NCBI RefSeq assembly: GCF_005843925.1
Contig: NZ_VCBC01000022.1
Coordinates: 1 to 40,535 of the forward strand
Direction: 5' to 3'
Length of the DNA stretch: 40,535 nt
DNA from: Thalassotalea litorea
GTDB lineage: Bacteria; Pseudomonadota; Gammaproteobacteria; Enterobacterales; Alteromonadaceae
The first letter of the stretch is position 1, and each line of letters begins with the position of its first letter. Under the pieces are notes generated by a model, which worked only from the letters and a program-made list of their open reading frames with translations, did no database searches and was not told the origin of the DNA. Of the stretch, positions 1-8,769 are shown piece after piece. The translations under genes and the position numbers were made by a program.

Positions 1-447
1 CAGCGAATTAGGAAGGCTAAAGGTAGTGAGACAACGACGTGCCAGAGAGAACTCCTGAAAGCACCGGTTGGGAAATCAGCCTTGATAAGAGAGGCAATGA
101 GTCAATGACCACCATTAGCAAGACTGCCAACAAATGGTCATTCGGTGCTAGGGATACGGATATTAGAAATGTACAGATTGTAACTAAATTGTAATTTTAG
201 GTAACTAGACCGATAAATCACACCTAAGCCTATTTATAACAAGCTTAACTCCGAATATTAGTTACGATAAATAAAGATAAGCGTATCTACGCCAAAAAAA
301 CAAAGGCCGCTAGCAGCGATTAATGCTTCATGAGTTCCAATCTATAGTGGATACAGTTGCATTATTAATGCTGCGACGCTTATAAGAAGTGCTGGTTGTT
401 TTCAGTCAAAATAACTCGGCCCCTTATGCTGGAGAGCCCGATAAAAA
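1..447. other. Intergenic / no recognised gene
   Basis: No convincing coding region was found. Frame 1 is open from the window edge to a TGA at 106-108 (about 35 codons), but the peptide is not recognisable and could be chance. A nested inverted repeat is visible: GCACCG at 61-66 pairs with CGGTGC at 143-148, and AATGACCA at 104-111 pairs with TGGTCATT at 135-142, so the two closing arms abut. A small hairpin, GCGTA-TC-TACGC, lies at 283-294. The rest is AT-rich and featureless. The end of the transporter gene at 448 has no clear intrinsic terminator here. Confidence 0.5.
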
Positions 448-1653
448 TTACTCTTTATTTAACAACGAGGGCAACTGGATAACTGCGATAATAATCACAG
501 CGATGAGCATTAACATGGTAAAAGGCACCGCGGTATTGGTTGCAAATAACGCAAGAATAGGGCCCGCAAGCGAGCCAATGCCGAATTTTGCCGTGCCAAT
601 CACCGCGGTAGCGGTTCCTGTTTGTTGACTAAAACGTATCAATATTAAGGAGTCCGCACTGACCGCAATTAACGACAAACAACTCATAAGAGGCAGCAAC
701 GTTAAAACCGTGAAGATCAAAGGTGCATGAAACCAATTCACCGTAACTAATAAAGACGCAAAAATCACACCTAAAATAAATGCTCTGGTTAAAATCCACA
801 CAGAACCTTTACGACCGACCAGTCGGGTATTGATAAATTGCGCCAACATCAATGCCAGAACATTTAACGCGAACAGAAAACTAAATAAAAACTCGGACGT
901 TTGATAAACATCCAGGTAAACACTTGGAATCGCGGTTAGATAACAAAAAAATGCAAATGCCGCCAACATACTGCTGAGGATATTTTTACGGGCATGCCTG
1001 TCTCCCAACACCACATAATAGTTTTTCAAAAACTGACTGAAACTGTTCGCGTCTGTGGTTTTATGCATCTCCGGTAAATATCGAGCCGCAAAATAAATCA
1101 AAGCGACGCCGTATATTGCCAATAGATAAAACATCCACTGCCAATTGCCCACCACTAAGATCAAACTGCCGATGGTTGGCGCCAGCATAGGAGCAAACAT
1201 CATAATCATGCTGACATAAGACATACCTTTTGCAGTATCTTTACCATAAAATTGACGAATTGTGCCTGGCACCACTACGGTTGCAGCGCTACCTAAAAAG
1301 GCCTGTACAGCGCGAAGTGCCATAAAACCTTCAATAGACGATTGGAATGGTAATAATAAGCAACAAACCACAAAGCCACTTAAGCCGATAAGCACCAAGC
1401 GGCGTCGGCCAAACATATCCGCCAGCGGCCCAAAGACCAGCATACCTAGCGCGTAACCGGCTAAATAAATGCTCAAGGTGTTTTGTACGCTCGCCATCGA
1501 GGTGCCGAGTTGCTTGGCAATAAGTAACATTGCAGGTAAGTAGAGATCGATGGCTAAAGGCGTGATCGCAACGATGGCCGCTAATAAACTAATCAATGGC
1601 AACAGGTTTACAGACTGTGTCGGTAGCGGTGCAGAAGGCTTGGATTCCGACAT
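448..1653 (-). CDS. Bcr/CflA-family MFS drug efflux transporter
   Basis: A 401-residue, very hydrophobic protein with about 12 predicted membrane segments, the usual length for the Bcr/CflA (DHA1) branch of the major facilitator superfamily. These are inner-membrane proton/drug antiporters exporting compounds such as bicyclomycin, chloramphenicol or sulfonamides. Visible signatures are the family stretch TPLAIDLYLPAM (31-42) in the first helix and MFS motif A, GPLADMFGRRR (75-85), in the loop between helices 2 and 3. I chose the ATG at 1653 because an AGGA box lies about 10 nt upstream; an in-frame ATG at 1719 would add 22 residues that the family does not normally have. It diverges from the MOSC gene. 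The substrate cannot be told from sequence. Confidence 0.88.
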   Translation of the reverse strand: MSESKPSAPLPTQSVNLLPLISLLAAIVAITPLAIDLYLPAMLLIAKQLGTSMASVQNTLSIYLAGYALGMLVFGPLADMFGRRRLVLIGLSGFVVCCLLLPFQSSIEGFMALRAVQAFLGSAATVVVPGTIRQFYGKDTAKGMSYVSMIMMFAPMLAPTIGSLILVVGNWQWMFYLLAIYGVALIYFAARYLPEMHKTTDANSFSQFLKNYYVVLGDRHARKNILSSMLAAFAFFCYLTAIPSVYLDVYQTSEFLFSFLFALNVLALMLAQFINTRLVGRKGSVWILTRAFILGVIFASLLVTVNWFHAPLIFTVLTLLPLMSCLSLIAVSADSLILIRFSQQTGTATAVIGTAKFGIGSLAGPILALFATNTAVPFTMLMLIAVIIIAVIQLPSLLNKE

Positions 1654-1771
1654 GAAAATCAGTCCTGATAGTACAAACAGAAGAAAAGGCAGAAGTATAC
1701 GCCTTTTAGCGATATGCATAAATAAAATTACATTAATAATTATAAGGTTAGTTAATTCTCAATTTTTTGAA

Positions 1772-1777
1772 TATAAT
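1772..1777 (+). promoter_or_regulatory. Possible -10 box for the MOSC gene
   Basis: A perfect TATAAT lies 30 nt before the MOSC start codon in an AT-rich divergent intergenic region. No good -35 hexamer is seen 16-18 nt upstream, so this is a tentative promoter call. Confidence 0.3.
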
Positions 1778-1806
1778 TTTAGAAGTCTCAATATTTGGAA
1801 TCGGCT

Positions 1807-2619
1807 ATGCGTTGCTCGGTCAAAGATCTATTTATATACCCCGTAAAGTCTACCCAAGGCATCGCTGTGCCACACAGTAATGTCCAAGAATGTGGTCTGG
1901 CATTCGATCGCCACTTTTTGGTGACCGACACCAAGGGAAAATTTATAACTGGTCGCAGTAAAGCAAAAATGGTTCTTATCCAAACGCGACTCGATGCCAA
2001 CGGACTTATTCTTGATGCACCTCAGATGCCCTCTTTACCGCTTCAGTATCTGGAATTTTCCGATGAGTATCACCCAGTTCAAGTGTGGGGGGATAATTTT
2101 AAGGGACAGCATTGTTCAACTGAAGCCGACAGCTGGCTGAGTCGATACCTGGGTGTTGAATGTCGGTTATATTATTTTGGTCCAAATTCAGTGCGTCACG
2201 TAAATAATACGACGCATCCGGTCAGCTTTGCCGATGGTTATCCGCTGCTGTTAGTATCTCAGGCGTCGCTTCGTGATCTCAATCAAAGAAGTTCGGAACC
2301 AGTTTCAATGGCTCAATTTCGCCCCAATATTGTCGTCAAAGGCTGCGGTCCATTTGCAGAAGACAGTTGGCATAAAATCAGAATCGGTGATGTCGAATTC
2401 TTGGTCAGTAAACCTTGTTCTCGGTGTGTTTTTACCAGCGTGGATCCGATTACAGGAAGACGCAGTGAGAACAAAGAACCTTTAACGACACTTCGCAAGT
2501 ATCGCCAGGGTCGCGATGGCGAAATTTATTTTGGTCAAAATTTGATACCACTAAATTCCGGAAAAATACATGAAGGTGATCACATTGAAATTATCTCAAG
2601 TCAGGCTCCTGTTTTCTAA
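1807..2619 (+). CDS. MOSC domain protein (YcbX-like, no ferredoxin domain)
   Basis: A 270-residue protein with an N-terminal MOSC beta-barrel (about 1-115) and a C-terminal MOSC domain (about 120-265). MOSC proteins bind the molybdenum cofactor or handle sulfur. The motif KPCSRCVFTSVDP near 202-214 carries the conserved Arg-Cys pair (C207 is the likely cofactor ligand). E. coli YcbX has a further C-terminal 2Fe-2S ferredoxin domain, which is absent here; the protein ends right after the MOSC fold. The ATG at 1807 is preferred over the upstream TTG at 1795 because GGAA sits 6 nt before it. By family, a role in reducing N-hydroxylated compounds or in Moco sulfur chemistry is possible but not shown. 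Confidence 0.85.
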   Translation: MRCSVKDLFIYPVKSTQGIAVPHSNVQECGLAFDRHFLVTDTKGKFITGRSKAKMVLIQTRLDANGLILDAPQMPSLPLQYLEFSDEYHPVQVWGDNFKGQHCSTEADSWLSRYLGVECRLYYFGPNSVRHVNNTTHPVSFADGYPLLLVSQASLRDLNQRSSEPVSMAQFRPNIVVKGCGPFAEDSWHKIRIGDVEFLVSKPCSRCVFTSVDPITGRRSENKEPLTTLRKYRQGRDGEIYFGQNLIPLNSGKIHEGDHIEIISSQAPVF

Positions 2620-2697
2620 AAATTCCAACAGAAAATTGAGTTTGTGGCGCGCAAATGAAATAATCGCCGCCAATCTCTGTTTGCGCTAAATTCCACC

Positions 2698-3288
2698 ATG
2701 CTTTTAATGATCGATAATTACGATTCGTTTACCTTTAATCTGGTGCATTACTTCCAGCAATTAGGGCAACAAGTCGTTACTATTCGCAATGATGAAATAT
2801 CTGTGTCTCAGGTAGCAAACCTAGCGCCGGACTACATCGTGATTTCACCAGGTCCAGGCGACCCTGACGGCGCCGGCATATCTCTTGAAATAATCAAAGC
2901 ATTCGCTGGCAAAATACCGTTACTTGGTGTTTGCCTTGGTCATCAATCAATAGCTCAGTGTTACGGCGGTCTCGTTAAGAGGGCGCGCAAAGTAATGCAT
3001 GGCAAAACTTCCAGTGTCAGACATACACAAAAAGGATTATTCCAGCAATTGGATAACCCATTGACCGTTACTCGATATCACTCCCTTATCGTTGATATTG
3101 CGCAACTACCCAAGGAACTGGAAATCACCGCGTGGACAGAAACCACCACAGGGGAGATCGATGAAATCATGGCATTACAACATAAATCCCTGGCGATTTA
3201 CTCTGTACAGTTCCATCCGGAATCAATCCTGACCCAGCAAGGACTGGAATTGTTAGAAAATTTTTTGATCTCAAAACGCGCGGATTAA
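2698..3288 (+). CDS. pabA: Aminodeoxychorismate/anthranilate synthase glutamine amidotransferase subunit
   Basis: A 196-residue class I glutamine amidotransferase, full length for PabA/TrpG. It releases ammonia from glutamine for the chorismate-amination partner (PabB, folate pathway, or TrpE, tryptophan pathway). The triad is visible: nucleophile C79 in GVCLGHQ and H173/E175 in VQFHPES; the oxyanion region PGPGDP is at 51-56. I name it pabA rather than trpG because it stands alone, with no trp genes nearby, and lies just upstream of argD, an arrangement known from other gammaproteobacteria. It may serve both pathways. No strong ribosome binding site is seen before the ATG at 2698. Confidence 0.88.
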   Translation: MLLMIDNYDSFTFNLVHYFQQLGQQVVTIRNDEISVSQVANLAPDYIVISPGPGDPDGAGISLEIIKAFAGKIPLLGVCLGHQSIAQCYGGLVKRARKVMHGKTSSVRHTQKGLFQQLDNPLTVTRYHSLIVDIAQLPKELEITAWTETTTGEIDEIMALQHKSLAIYSVQFHPESILTQQGLELLENFLISKRAD

Positions 3289-3478
3289 TTGACTTTGGCC
3301 TTGGCTCTAAGCTAGTGTGGATGCATAATAATGAACAAGTTTAATTAGTTTATTTCAACGATTAGCATTCGTTACAAGATCCCCCAGTCTTGATGGTAAC
3401 CCCAAAAAACCCCGCTCATTGCTAACTCTTTGAATTAGTTTTATTTCTGGAGAAAATACTCCGGGAAAAGGTATTAAA

Positions 3479-3841
3479 ATGGTTGTAGAAAGACGTTTTC
3501 ATCCAAGACATATCCTGCAATTACCGGTAACGTTAAATTTGCCCGGTAGTGAAGAAACTTACGCAGGTAATAGTTTGAATATATCAGAATCCGGCATGCA
3601 ACTGGCCGTTCCTCCCTATGTGACTGAAGCAATAAAGCGCCATTGCGCTATTCCTCAGGAGCTTAGTGTCACAATAAACGCTACAGGTAGTGGTAACGAA
3701 CAAAGTACTCCAATTGACATTCCTGCCCGAATTATTGTGAATCGAAGAATATCCAGCAATGAATATCTTATTGGTGTTAAATTCCGGTCCTTAACGCCTG
3801 CCATTCAAGATTCTCTGCAAAAACTCCTCAACCGCGCATAA
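3479..3841 (+). CDS. PilZ domain protein (predicted c-di-GMP binding)
   Basis: A 120-residue protein that is essentially one PilZ domain. The two ligand motifs are intact: R6-x3-R10 (ERRFHPRH) at the N-terminus and N34-x-S36-x2-G39 (NISESG), matching the RxxxR and (D/N)xSxxG signatures that grip cyclic di-GMP. It has no membrane segment or effector domain, so it is a stand-alone cytoplasmic adaptor. Start support: AAAAGG lies about 7 nt before the ATG. It lies between pabA and the AST operon with spacers of 190 and 259 nt, so it is probably transcribed separately. The target process (motility, pili, exopolysaccharide) cannot be inferred. Confidence 0.88.
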   Translation: MVVERRFHPRHILQLPVTLNLPGSEETYAGNSLNISESGMQLAVPPYVTEAIKRHCAIPQELSVTINATGSGNEQSTPIDIPARIIVNRRISSNEYLIGVKFRSLTPAIQDSLQKLLNRA

Positions 3842-3909
3842 TTACTGATACGCGATCCATCTGAAGTCAGACTCCAAAGAATAAATTATTTCACAAGTCG
3901 ATATCCGGA

Positions 3910-3950
3910 TGAATAAATATTTATTCACGTTAATTGAATAAAACCCTTCA
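3910..3950 (+). promoter_or_regulatory. Putative ArgR operator (ARG-box-like palindromes)
   Basis: An exact 18-bp palindrome, TGAATAAATATTTATTCA, occupies 3910-3927. It contains a 13/14 match to the ARG-box core TGAATWWWWATTCA at 3914-3927. A second TGAAT half-site begins at 3935. Taken as a core at 3935-3948, it is centred 21 bp from the first, the spacing typical of paired ARG boxes; its right half is poor. The site lies about 150-190 bp before argD/astC. ArgR control of arginine genes is established in related bacteria; binding here is inferred. Confidence 0.55.
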
Positions 3951-4007
3951 ACGCTTTGTTTTTACTGGGCTGCGCGGGAATTTACCAAAGACAAAGACGC
4001 TTAAATC

Positions 4008-4016
4008 TGGCATAAT
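4008..4016 (+). promoter_or_regulatory. Possible extended -10 promoter of the AST operon
   Basis: TGGCATAAT at 4008-4016 is an extended -10 element (TGn plus CATAAT), about 85 nt upstream of the argD/astC ATG and downstream of the ARG-box-like site. No convincing -35 box was found, which would fit an activated promoter. Confidence 0.35.
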
Positions 4017-4100
4017 ATTGGCCAATTTCGCAGTAAAGCTATGGCAATTGTAGCCCTGAGCGATCGCAAAAATACGAATTAGTAATTGAGGAAATAGAGA

Positions 4101-5318
4101 ATGACTGAGCAAATTTCAGCAAATCGAGAGTTATTTGATCATGTGATGGTGCCTAATTATTCACCTTCAGCCGTGATCCCTGTTCGTGGACAAGGATCAA
4201 GAGTTTGGGACCAGAACAATAATGAGTTGATCGATTTTGCCGGTGGTATTGCAGTAAGCTGCCTAGGTCATTGTCACCCTAATCTGGTTAATGCCCTGAA
4301 AGAGCAAGGCGAAAAAATCTGGCACTTATCCAACGTGATGACTAATGAGCCCGCTTTGCGTTTAGCTAAAAAGTTAGTCGACCATACGTTTGCTGAAAAA
4401 GTGTACTTTGCCAATTCTGGCGCGGAATCTAATGAAGCCGCTTTAAAGCTTGCTCGTCGTTGGGCATTGGAAAACTTTGGTGAGCATAAAAGTCAAATCA
4501 TTGCCTTTAAGCAAGGCTTTCACGGTCGCACTTTCTTTACCGTAACGGTTGGTGGACAAGCGGCCTATTCTGATGGTTTTGGGCCAAAACCAGGTGATGT
4601 CGTTCACGCGGAATATAATGACCTGGAGTCGGTAAAAGCATTGATCAGTGACAATACCTGTGCGGTGGTCATGGAGCCTCTGCAAGGTGAAGGCGGTATT
4701 GTTTCTCCTACTGATGAATTTGCAACGGGTGTACGGGAACTTTGTGACCAACACAATGCTCTACTTATTTATGATGAAGTGCAAACCGGTGTTGGACGTA
4801 CGGGTGATCTCTATGCGTACATGGGATTAAATGTCACCCCTGACATTCTTACCACTGCCAAAGCATTGGGCGGCGGTTTTCCTATTGGCGCTATGTTAAC
4901 GACCACCGAAATCGCCAAGCATTTAAAAATAGGAACTCATGGTAGTACCTATGGTGGCAACCCATTGGCCTGTGCGGTCGCGGAAGCTGCGTTTGACACC
5001 GTCAATGACCGAGCAGTTCTTGCGGGCGTTAAGCACCGTGAACAACTACTGAAATCTGGCTTGGATAAAATCAATGCTAAATATCAGGTTTTCACTCAGA
5101 TTCGTGGTAAAGGCTTACTGATTGGTGCTGTCTTGAATGACAATTATCAAGGTCGTGCTAAAGAATTTTTAAATGCCGCTATGGATGAGGGATTAATGAG
5201 CCTTGTCGCCGGTGCGAGTATTATCCGCTTTACACCATCTTTGGTTATCCCTGAATCCGATATCGCTGAAGGCTTGGCTCGTTTTGAACGTGCTGTGGCG
5301 AAAATAGTTAACGGCTAG
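4101..5318 (+). CDS. argD/astC: Acetylornithine/succinylornithine aminotransferase
   Basis: A 405-residue class III PLP-dependent aminotransferase of normal length. PLP residues are visible: the Schiff-base lysine K254 in TAKALGGGFPIG and D225 in IYDEVQTGVGR; the phosphate-binding GAESNEAA segment is at 107-114. ArgD and AstC are one family: the biosynthetic reaction makes N-acetylornithine and the catabolic one converts N-succinylornithine to succinylglutamate semialdehyde. Because astA and astD follow at once, the AST step is its likely main job here, possibly together with biosynthesis. GAGG precedes the ATG by 9 nt, and an ArgR-like palindrome lies upstream. Confidence 0.92.
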   Translation: MTEQISANRELFDHVMVPNYSPSAVIPVRGQGSRVWDQNNNELIDFAGGIAVSCLGHCHPNLVNALKEQGEKIWHLSNVMTNEPALRLAKKLVDHTFAEKVYFANSGAESNEAALKLARRWALENFGEHKSQIIAFKQGFHGRTFFTVTVGGQAAYSDGFGPKPGDVVHAEYNDLESVKALISDNTCAVVMEPLQGEGGIVSPTDEFATGVRELCDQHNALLIYDEVQTGVGRTGDLYAYMGLNVTPDILTTAKALGGGFPIGAMLTTTEIAKHLKIGTHGSTYGGNPLACAVAEAAFDTVNDRAVLAGVKHREQLLKSGLDKINAKYQVFTQIRGKGLLIGAVLNDNYQGRAKEFLNAAMDEGLMSLVAGASIIRFTPSLVIPESDIAEGLARFERAVAKIVNG

Positions 5319-5343
5319 ACTTTCCTTTTAGAAGAGAAACACA

Positions 5344-6360
5344 ATGATTATCGTACGACCAATTCGTAGCAGTGATTATGAAGTTTTACATCAGATAGCC
5401 GTTGAATCAGGGCATGGATTTACTTCCTTGCCCGTCAATGAAGAATTGTTGACCAACCGGATTAATCAGGCAACACGCTCATTTCACTCGACACCACTAA
5501 GTGCTGGCGACGAGGGATATCTGTTTGTGATGGAAAATACCGAGACAGGTGAAGTAGTAGGTACCAGTGGTATTGAAGCGGCAGTGGGACTAAACGATGC
5601 GTTTTACCACTATCATTTGGGCAAAGTTGTTCATTCTTCCAGGGAATTAAATATCTACAACAATGTTGATACGTTATCCCTGAATAATGATTACACCGGC
5701 GCCACAGAGATATGCACTTTGTTCCTCAAGGCGCCTTATCGAATCAATAACAACGGTCGTTTCCTATCTAAATTTCGCTTCCTGTTTATGGCGGAACATC
5801 CGGAACGTTTTAACAATACGGTGATCGCTGAGATGCGCGGAGTATCCGATGCCAATGGCCGTTCTCCGTTCTGGGAATGGTTAGAAGAACATTTCTTTTC
5901 AATGGATTTCCCAACAGCAGATTATTTATCGGGGATCGGTAACAAAGCATTTATTGCAGAACTTATGCCTAAATATCCGATTTATGTAAGTCTGCTTTCT
6001 AAAGAAGCCCAAGAGGTAATAGGTAAGGTTCATGACAAAACCATACCAGCCCTGCGTTTACTTGAAAGTGAAGGTTTTGTAAATCGCGGTTATGTAGACA
6101 TATTTGATGCGGGCCCAACGGTAGAGTCTGAGCTCAACGGTATAAAAACTGTTCGTAACTCACTACGTTTAAAAGTCAAAATCGGTGCGGTTACCGGCAC
6201 CAAAAAATACATTATCTGTAATACCCTGGTTGCTGAATTCAGGGCCGTGCAAATGCCTATTGATATCGATGAAAAATTGGAATTTGCAACAATGGACAGC
6301 GCTACTGCTCAATCACTATTCGTTAGCGAAGGCGATTGGGTCAGGGTATCTCAGAATTAA
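5344..6360 (+). CDS. astA: Arginine N-succinyltransferase
   Basis: A 338-residue protein matching AstA along its whole length (E. coli about 344 residues). It transfers succinyl from succinyl-CoA to the alpha-amino group of arginine, the first step of the ammonia-producing AST pathway. The N-terminus MIIVRPIRSSDYEVLHQIA and the internal GATEICTLFLKAPYR region are typical of this GNAT-like family. It starts 25 nt after argD/astC and ends 10 nt before astD, so the three form one operon. The astB and astE genes for the dihydrolase and desuccinylase steps are not in the window and must lie elsewhere for a complete pathway. Confidence 0.95.
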   Translation: MIIVRPIRSSDYEVLHQIAVESGHGFTSLPVNEELLTNRINQATRSFHSTPLSAGDEGYLFVMENTETGEVVGTSGIEAAVGLNDAFYHYHLGKVVHSSRELNIYNNVDTLSLNNDYTGATEICTLFLKAPYRINNNGRFLSKFRFLFMAEHPERFNNTVIAEMRGVSDANGRSPFWEWLEEHFFSMDFPTADYLSGIGNKAFIAELMPKYPIYVSLLSKEAQEVIGKVHDKTIPALRLLESEGFVNRGYVDIFDAGPTVESELNGIKTVRNSLRLKVKIGAVTGTKKYIICNTLVAEFRAVQMPIDIDEKLEFATMDSATAQSLFVSEGDWVRVSQN

Positions 6361-6370
6361 GAGGTTTAAT

Positions 6371-7840
6371 ATGACTCATCCTGTACAATTTATAAACGGA
6401 CAATGGTTAGTTGGCGAAGGCACTAGCATGTCTTCATTGAACCCTGCTAAAAATGAACCTATTTGGACAGGGACGGCAGCAACCGCTGAACAAGTGAATA
6501 ATGCCGTTCAAAGTTCACGTCAGGCTTACGAAAACTGGGCACTTTGCGACTATCAACAACGTCTCGAAGTGGTTGAGAAATTTGCCCAGGCACTGTCGGA
6601 TAATAAAGAATCACTGGCAGTGACCATTGCCCAGGAAACCGGCAAGCCGTTGTGGGAAACTCGTACAGAAGTTGGTGCCATGATTGGTAAGGTAGGGATC
6701 TCCGTTAAAGCCTATCAAGAAAGAACCGGCACTGTTGAAAATCCAATGCCTGGGGCGAAAGCGTTTATTCGTCATAAACCTCATGGTGTCGTCGCGGTAT
6801 TTGGTCCTTATAACTTTCCAGGGCACTTGCCAAATGGACATATTGTTCCCGCTCTGCTTGCTGGTAATACGGTAGTATTCAAACCGAGTGAACTTACTCC
6901 AAAAGTCGCCGAAGAAACGATCAAGTTATGGGAAAAAGCGGGTCTTCCAGCCGGCGTCATCAATATGGTTCAGGGTGAAGTTGAAACGGGCAAAGCCCTA
7001 GCGTCTCATCCGTGCATCGATGGTTTGTTTTTCACCGGCAGTTCAACCACAGGTCATCTGTTACATGAACAGTTTGCCGGACAGCCGGGCAAGATATTGG
7101 CGTTAGAAATGGGGGGGAATAACCCTTTGATCATCAAAAATGTCAACGATATTGATGCGGCAGTCCATGATATGGTTCAATCTGCATTTGTCACCTCAGG
7201 ACAGCGTTGCACATGCTCACGTCGCGTATTCATTGAAAACAGTGAACAAGGTGATGCGATTTTAAAACGCTTTATTGAAGTCAGCAGCCGCATTAAAGTC
7301 GGTTTTTATGACGATCAAGCGCAGCCATTTATGGGGTCTATGATTTCTGAAAAAGCTGCCCTTGGTATGGTTTCAGCTCAACAAGAGCTCATCGATAAAG
7401 GTGCAAAAGTATTATTAGAAATGCAGCATCTGACACCTGGTACAGGCTTCGTGACTCCAGGCATCGTTGATGTAACCGGTGTTAATGATATTGATGATGA
7501 AGAACACTTTGGCCCATTGGTTAAAATTTATCGCTATCAAGATTTCGATCAGGCAATCAATGAAGCCAATAATACGTCATTTGGTTTATCCGCTGGATTA
7601 TTAGCGGATTCCGAACAAGACTATCAGCATTTTTATAAGCGAATTCGTGCCGGTATTGTCAACTGGAACCGTCCGATTACCGGCGCTAGCAGTGCCGCAC
7701 CTTTTGGCGGTATTGGTGCATCTGGTAATCACCGAGCAAGTGCTTACTATGCCGCAGATTACTGCGCTTATCCGGTTGCTTCAGTAGAAAGTGAGTCGGT
7801 CACCTTGCCTGAGACCCTGAGTCCAGGCCTGAATTTCTAA
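6371..7840 (+). CDS. astD: N-succinylglutamate 5-semialdehyde dehydrogenase
   Basis: A 489-residue NAD-dependent aldehyde dehydrogenase that oxidises succinylglutamate semialdehyde to succinylglutamate, step four of the AST pathway. Catalytic residues are in place: N148 (GPYNFP), general base E246 (LEMGGN) and nucleophile C280 (SGQRC). The frame is open 62 codons further upstream, but that stretch overlaps astA and has no family similarity. The ATG at 6371 (MTHPVQFINGQW) is preceded by AAGAGG and gives the expected length. It sits 10 nt after astA and 24 nt before the DUF1338 gene, in the same operon. Confidence 0.95.
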   Translation: MTHPVQFINGQWLVGEGTSMSSLNPAKNEPIWTGTAATAEQVNNAVQSSRQAYENWALCDYQQRLEVVEKFAQALSDNKESLAVTIAQETGKPLWETRTEVGAMIGKVGISVKAYQERTGTVENPMPGAKAFIRHKPHGVVAVFGPYNFPGHLPNGHIVPALLAGNTVVFKPSELTPKVAEETIKLWEKAGLPAGVINMVQGEVETGKALASHPCIDGLFFTGSSTTGHLLHEQFAGQPGKILALEMGGNNPLIIKNVNDIDAAVHDMVQSAFVTSGQRCTCSRRVFIENSEQGDAILKRFIEVSSRIKVGFYDDQAQPFMGSMISEKAALGMVSAQQELIDKGAKVLLEMQHLTPGTGFVTPGIVDVTGVNDIDDEEHFGPLVKIYRYQDFDQAINEANNTSFGLSAGLLADSEQDYQHFYKRIRAGIVNWNRPITGASSAAPFGGIGASGNHRASAYYAADYCAYPVASVESESVTLPETLSPGLNF

Positions 7841-7864
7841 TCTTACGTTTTTTTGGGGAATATT

Positions 7865-8662
7865 ATGACTTTGGCAGTTTCCGAGTTATTTGAGAATATC
7901 TGGAAGAATTATTTGGCGGTAACACCGTCTGCAATTCGCGTGCACGAACTATTAGGTGCAGGTCAAGCATTGATCAATGATCATGTCGCCTATCGCACGT
8001 TCAATTTAGAAAAAGTGGGTATCGACAAGCTTGCGGCCCATCTGACAGCTCTGGGTTATGAAGCTAAGGATGAGTATCATTTTGAAGCCAAAAAGCTTTA
8101 CGCGCGCCATTATGAGCATGCCGACCCGACATTACCTAAAGTGTTTATCAGTGAGCTACTTGTTGAAAAAATGAGTCCAGAAGTACAAGGGATCATTAAA
8201 AATCTTGTCGAACAAATGGATGAGATTGCCGTATCAGGCGATGATTTCTTGTATTCAGGAACCCATTGGCAAATAAGCTTTGCTGATTACCAGACTTTGC
8301 TCAAAGAAAGCGAATACGCTGCTTGGTTAGCAGCCTGGGGCTACCGGGCAAATCACTTTACAGTGAGCATTAATCACCTTGAGGGTATTGATTGCATCAA
8401 TCAGGTTAATAGTATTGTCAGAGAAGGTGGTTTTCGCTTAAACGCGTCTGGTGGTGAAATTAAAGGCACCCCAGAGGTTAAGCTGGAACAATCGTCGACC
8501 ATGGCAGATACCCACCCAGTAAAATTTAGTGATCGGACGGCAGAAATCCCAAGCTGTTTTTATGAGTTTGCAAAGCGTTATCCGATGGATTGCGGCAACC
8601 TTTATACCGGCTTTGTTGCAGCTTCAGCTGACAAGATTTTTGAAAGTACCAATCAGGATTAA
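7865..8662 (+). CDS. DUF1338 protein (2-oxoadipate dioxygenase/decarboxylase-like)
   Basis: A 265-residue protein of the DUF1338 family. The characterised relative HglS is a much longer Fe(II)-dependent enzyme that turns 2-oxoadipate into 2-hydroxyglutarate in lysine breakdown. The likely metal ligands are visible in the same order: H40 (NDHVAYRTF), H164 (ANHFTVSIN) and E234 (CFYEFAKR). I start at the ATG at 7865, which has GGGGA 5 nt upstream, not at the TTG at 7853. It is the last gene of the arginine operon, 24 nt after astD and just before an intrinsic terminator. I recall the same astA-astD-DUF1338 order in Shewanella-type genomes. Its substrate in an arginine operon is unknown. Confidence 0.85.
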   Translation: MTLAVSELFENIWKNYLAVTPSAIRVHELLGAGQALINDHVAYRTFNLEKVGIDKLAAHLTALGYEAKDEYHFEAKKLYARHYEHADPTLPKVFISELLVEKMSPEVQGIIKNLVEQMDEIAVSGDDFLYSGTHWQISFADYQTLLKESEYAAWLAAWGYRANHFTVSINHLEGIDCINQVNSIVREGGFRLNASGGEIKGTPEVKLEQSSTMADTHPVKFSDRTAEIPSCFYEFAKRYPMDCGNLYTGFVAASADKIFESTNQD

Positions 8663-8688
8663 TCCAATCCTAGTTGTTACAGACTTTG

Positions 8689-8716
8689 AGCCCGCGTAAA
8701 TGCGGGCTTTGGTTTT
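8689..8716 (+). terminator. Intrinsic terminator of the AST operon
   Basis: A 7-bp GC-rich stem (AGCCCGC at 8689-8695, GCGGGCT at 8702-8708) with a 6-nt loop, followed by TTGGTTTT. It lies 26 nt after the DUF1338 stop codon. Confidence 0.8.
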
Positions 8717-8769
8717 CCAGAATCGATTAATCTGCTAGAATTTATCCGTCTTAAAAATAGAGAATAATT

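Noticed and set aside
1..160. Group II intron or retron remnant at the left edge
   Set aside because: The paired segments suggested structured RNA, but no domain V motif, reverse transcriptase residues or msr/msd layout could be found.
389..628. 79-codon open frame on the plus strand at the end of the transporter gene
   Set aside because: It mostly overlaps the Bcr/CflA coding region in the opposite direction and has no recognisable product.
4101..8662. Complete AST arginine pathway in one operon
   Set aside because: astB and astE are absent from the window; only the aminotransferase, succinyltransferase and dehydrogenase steps are present.
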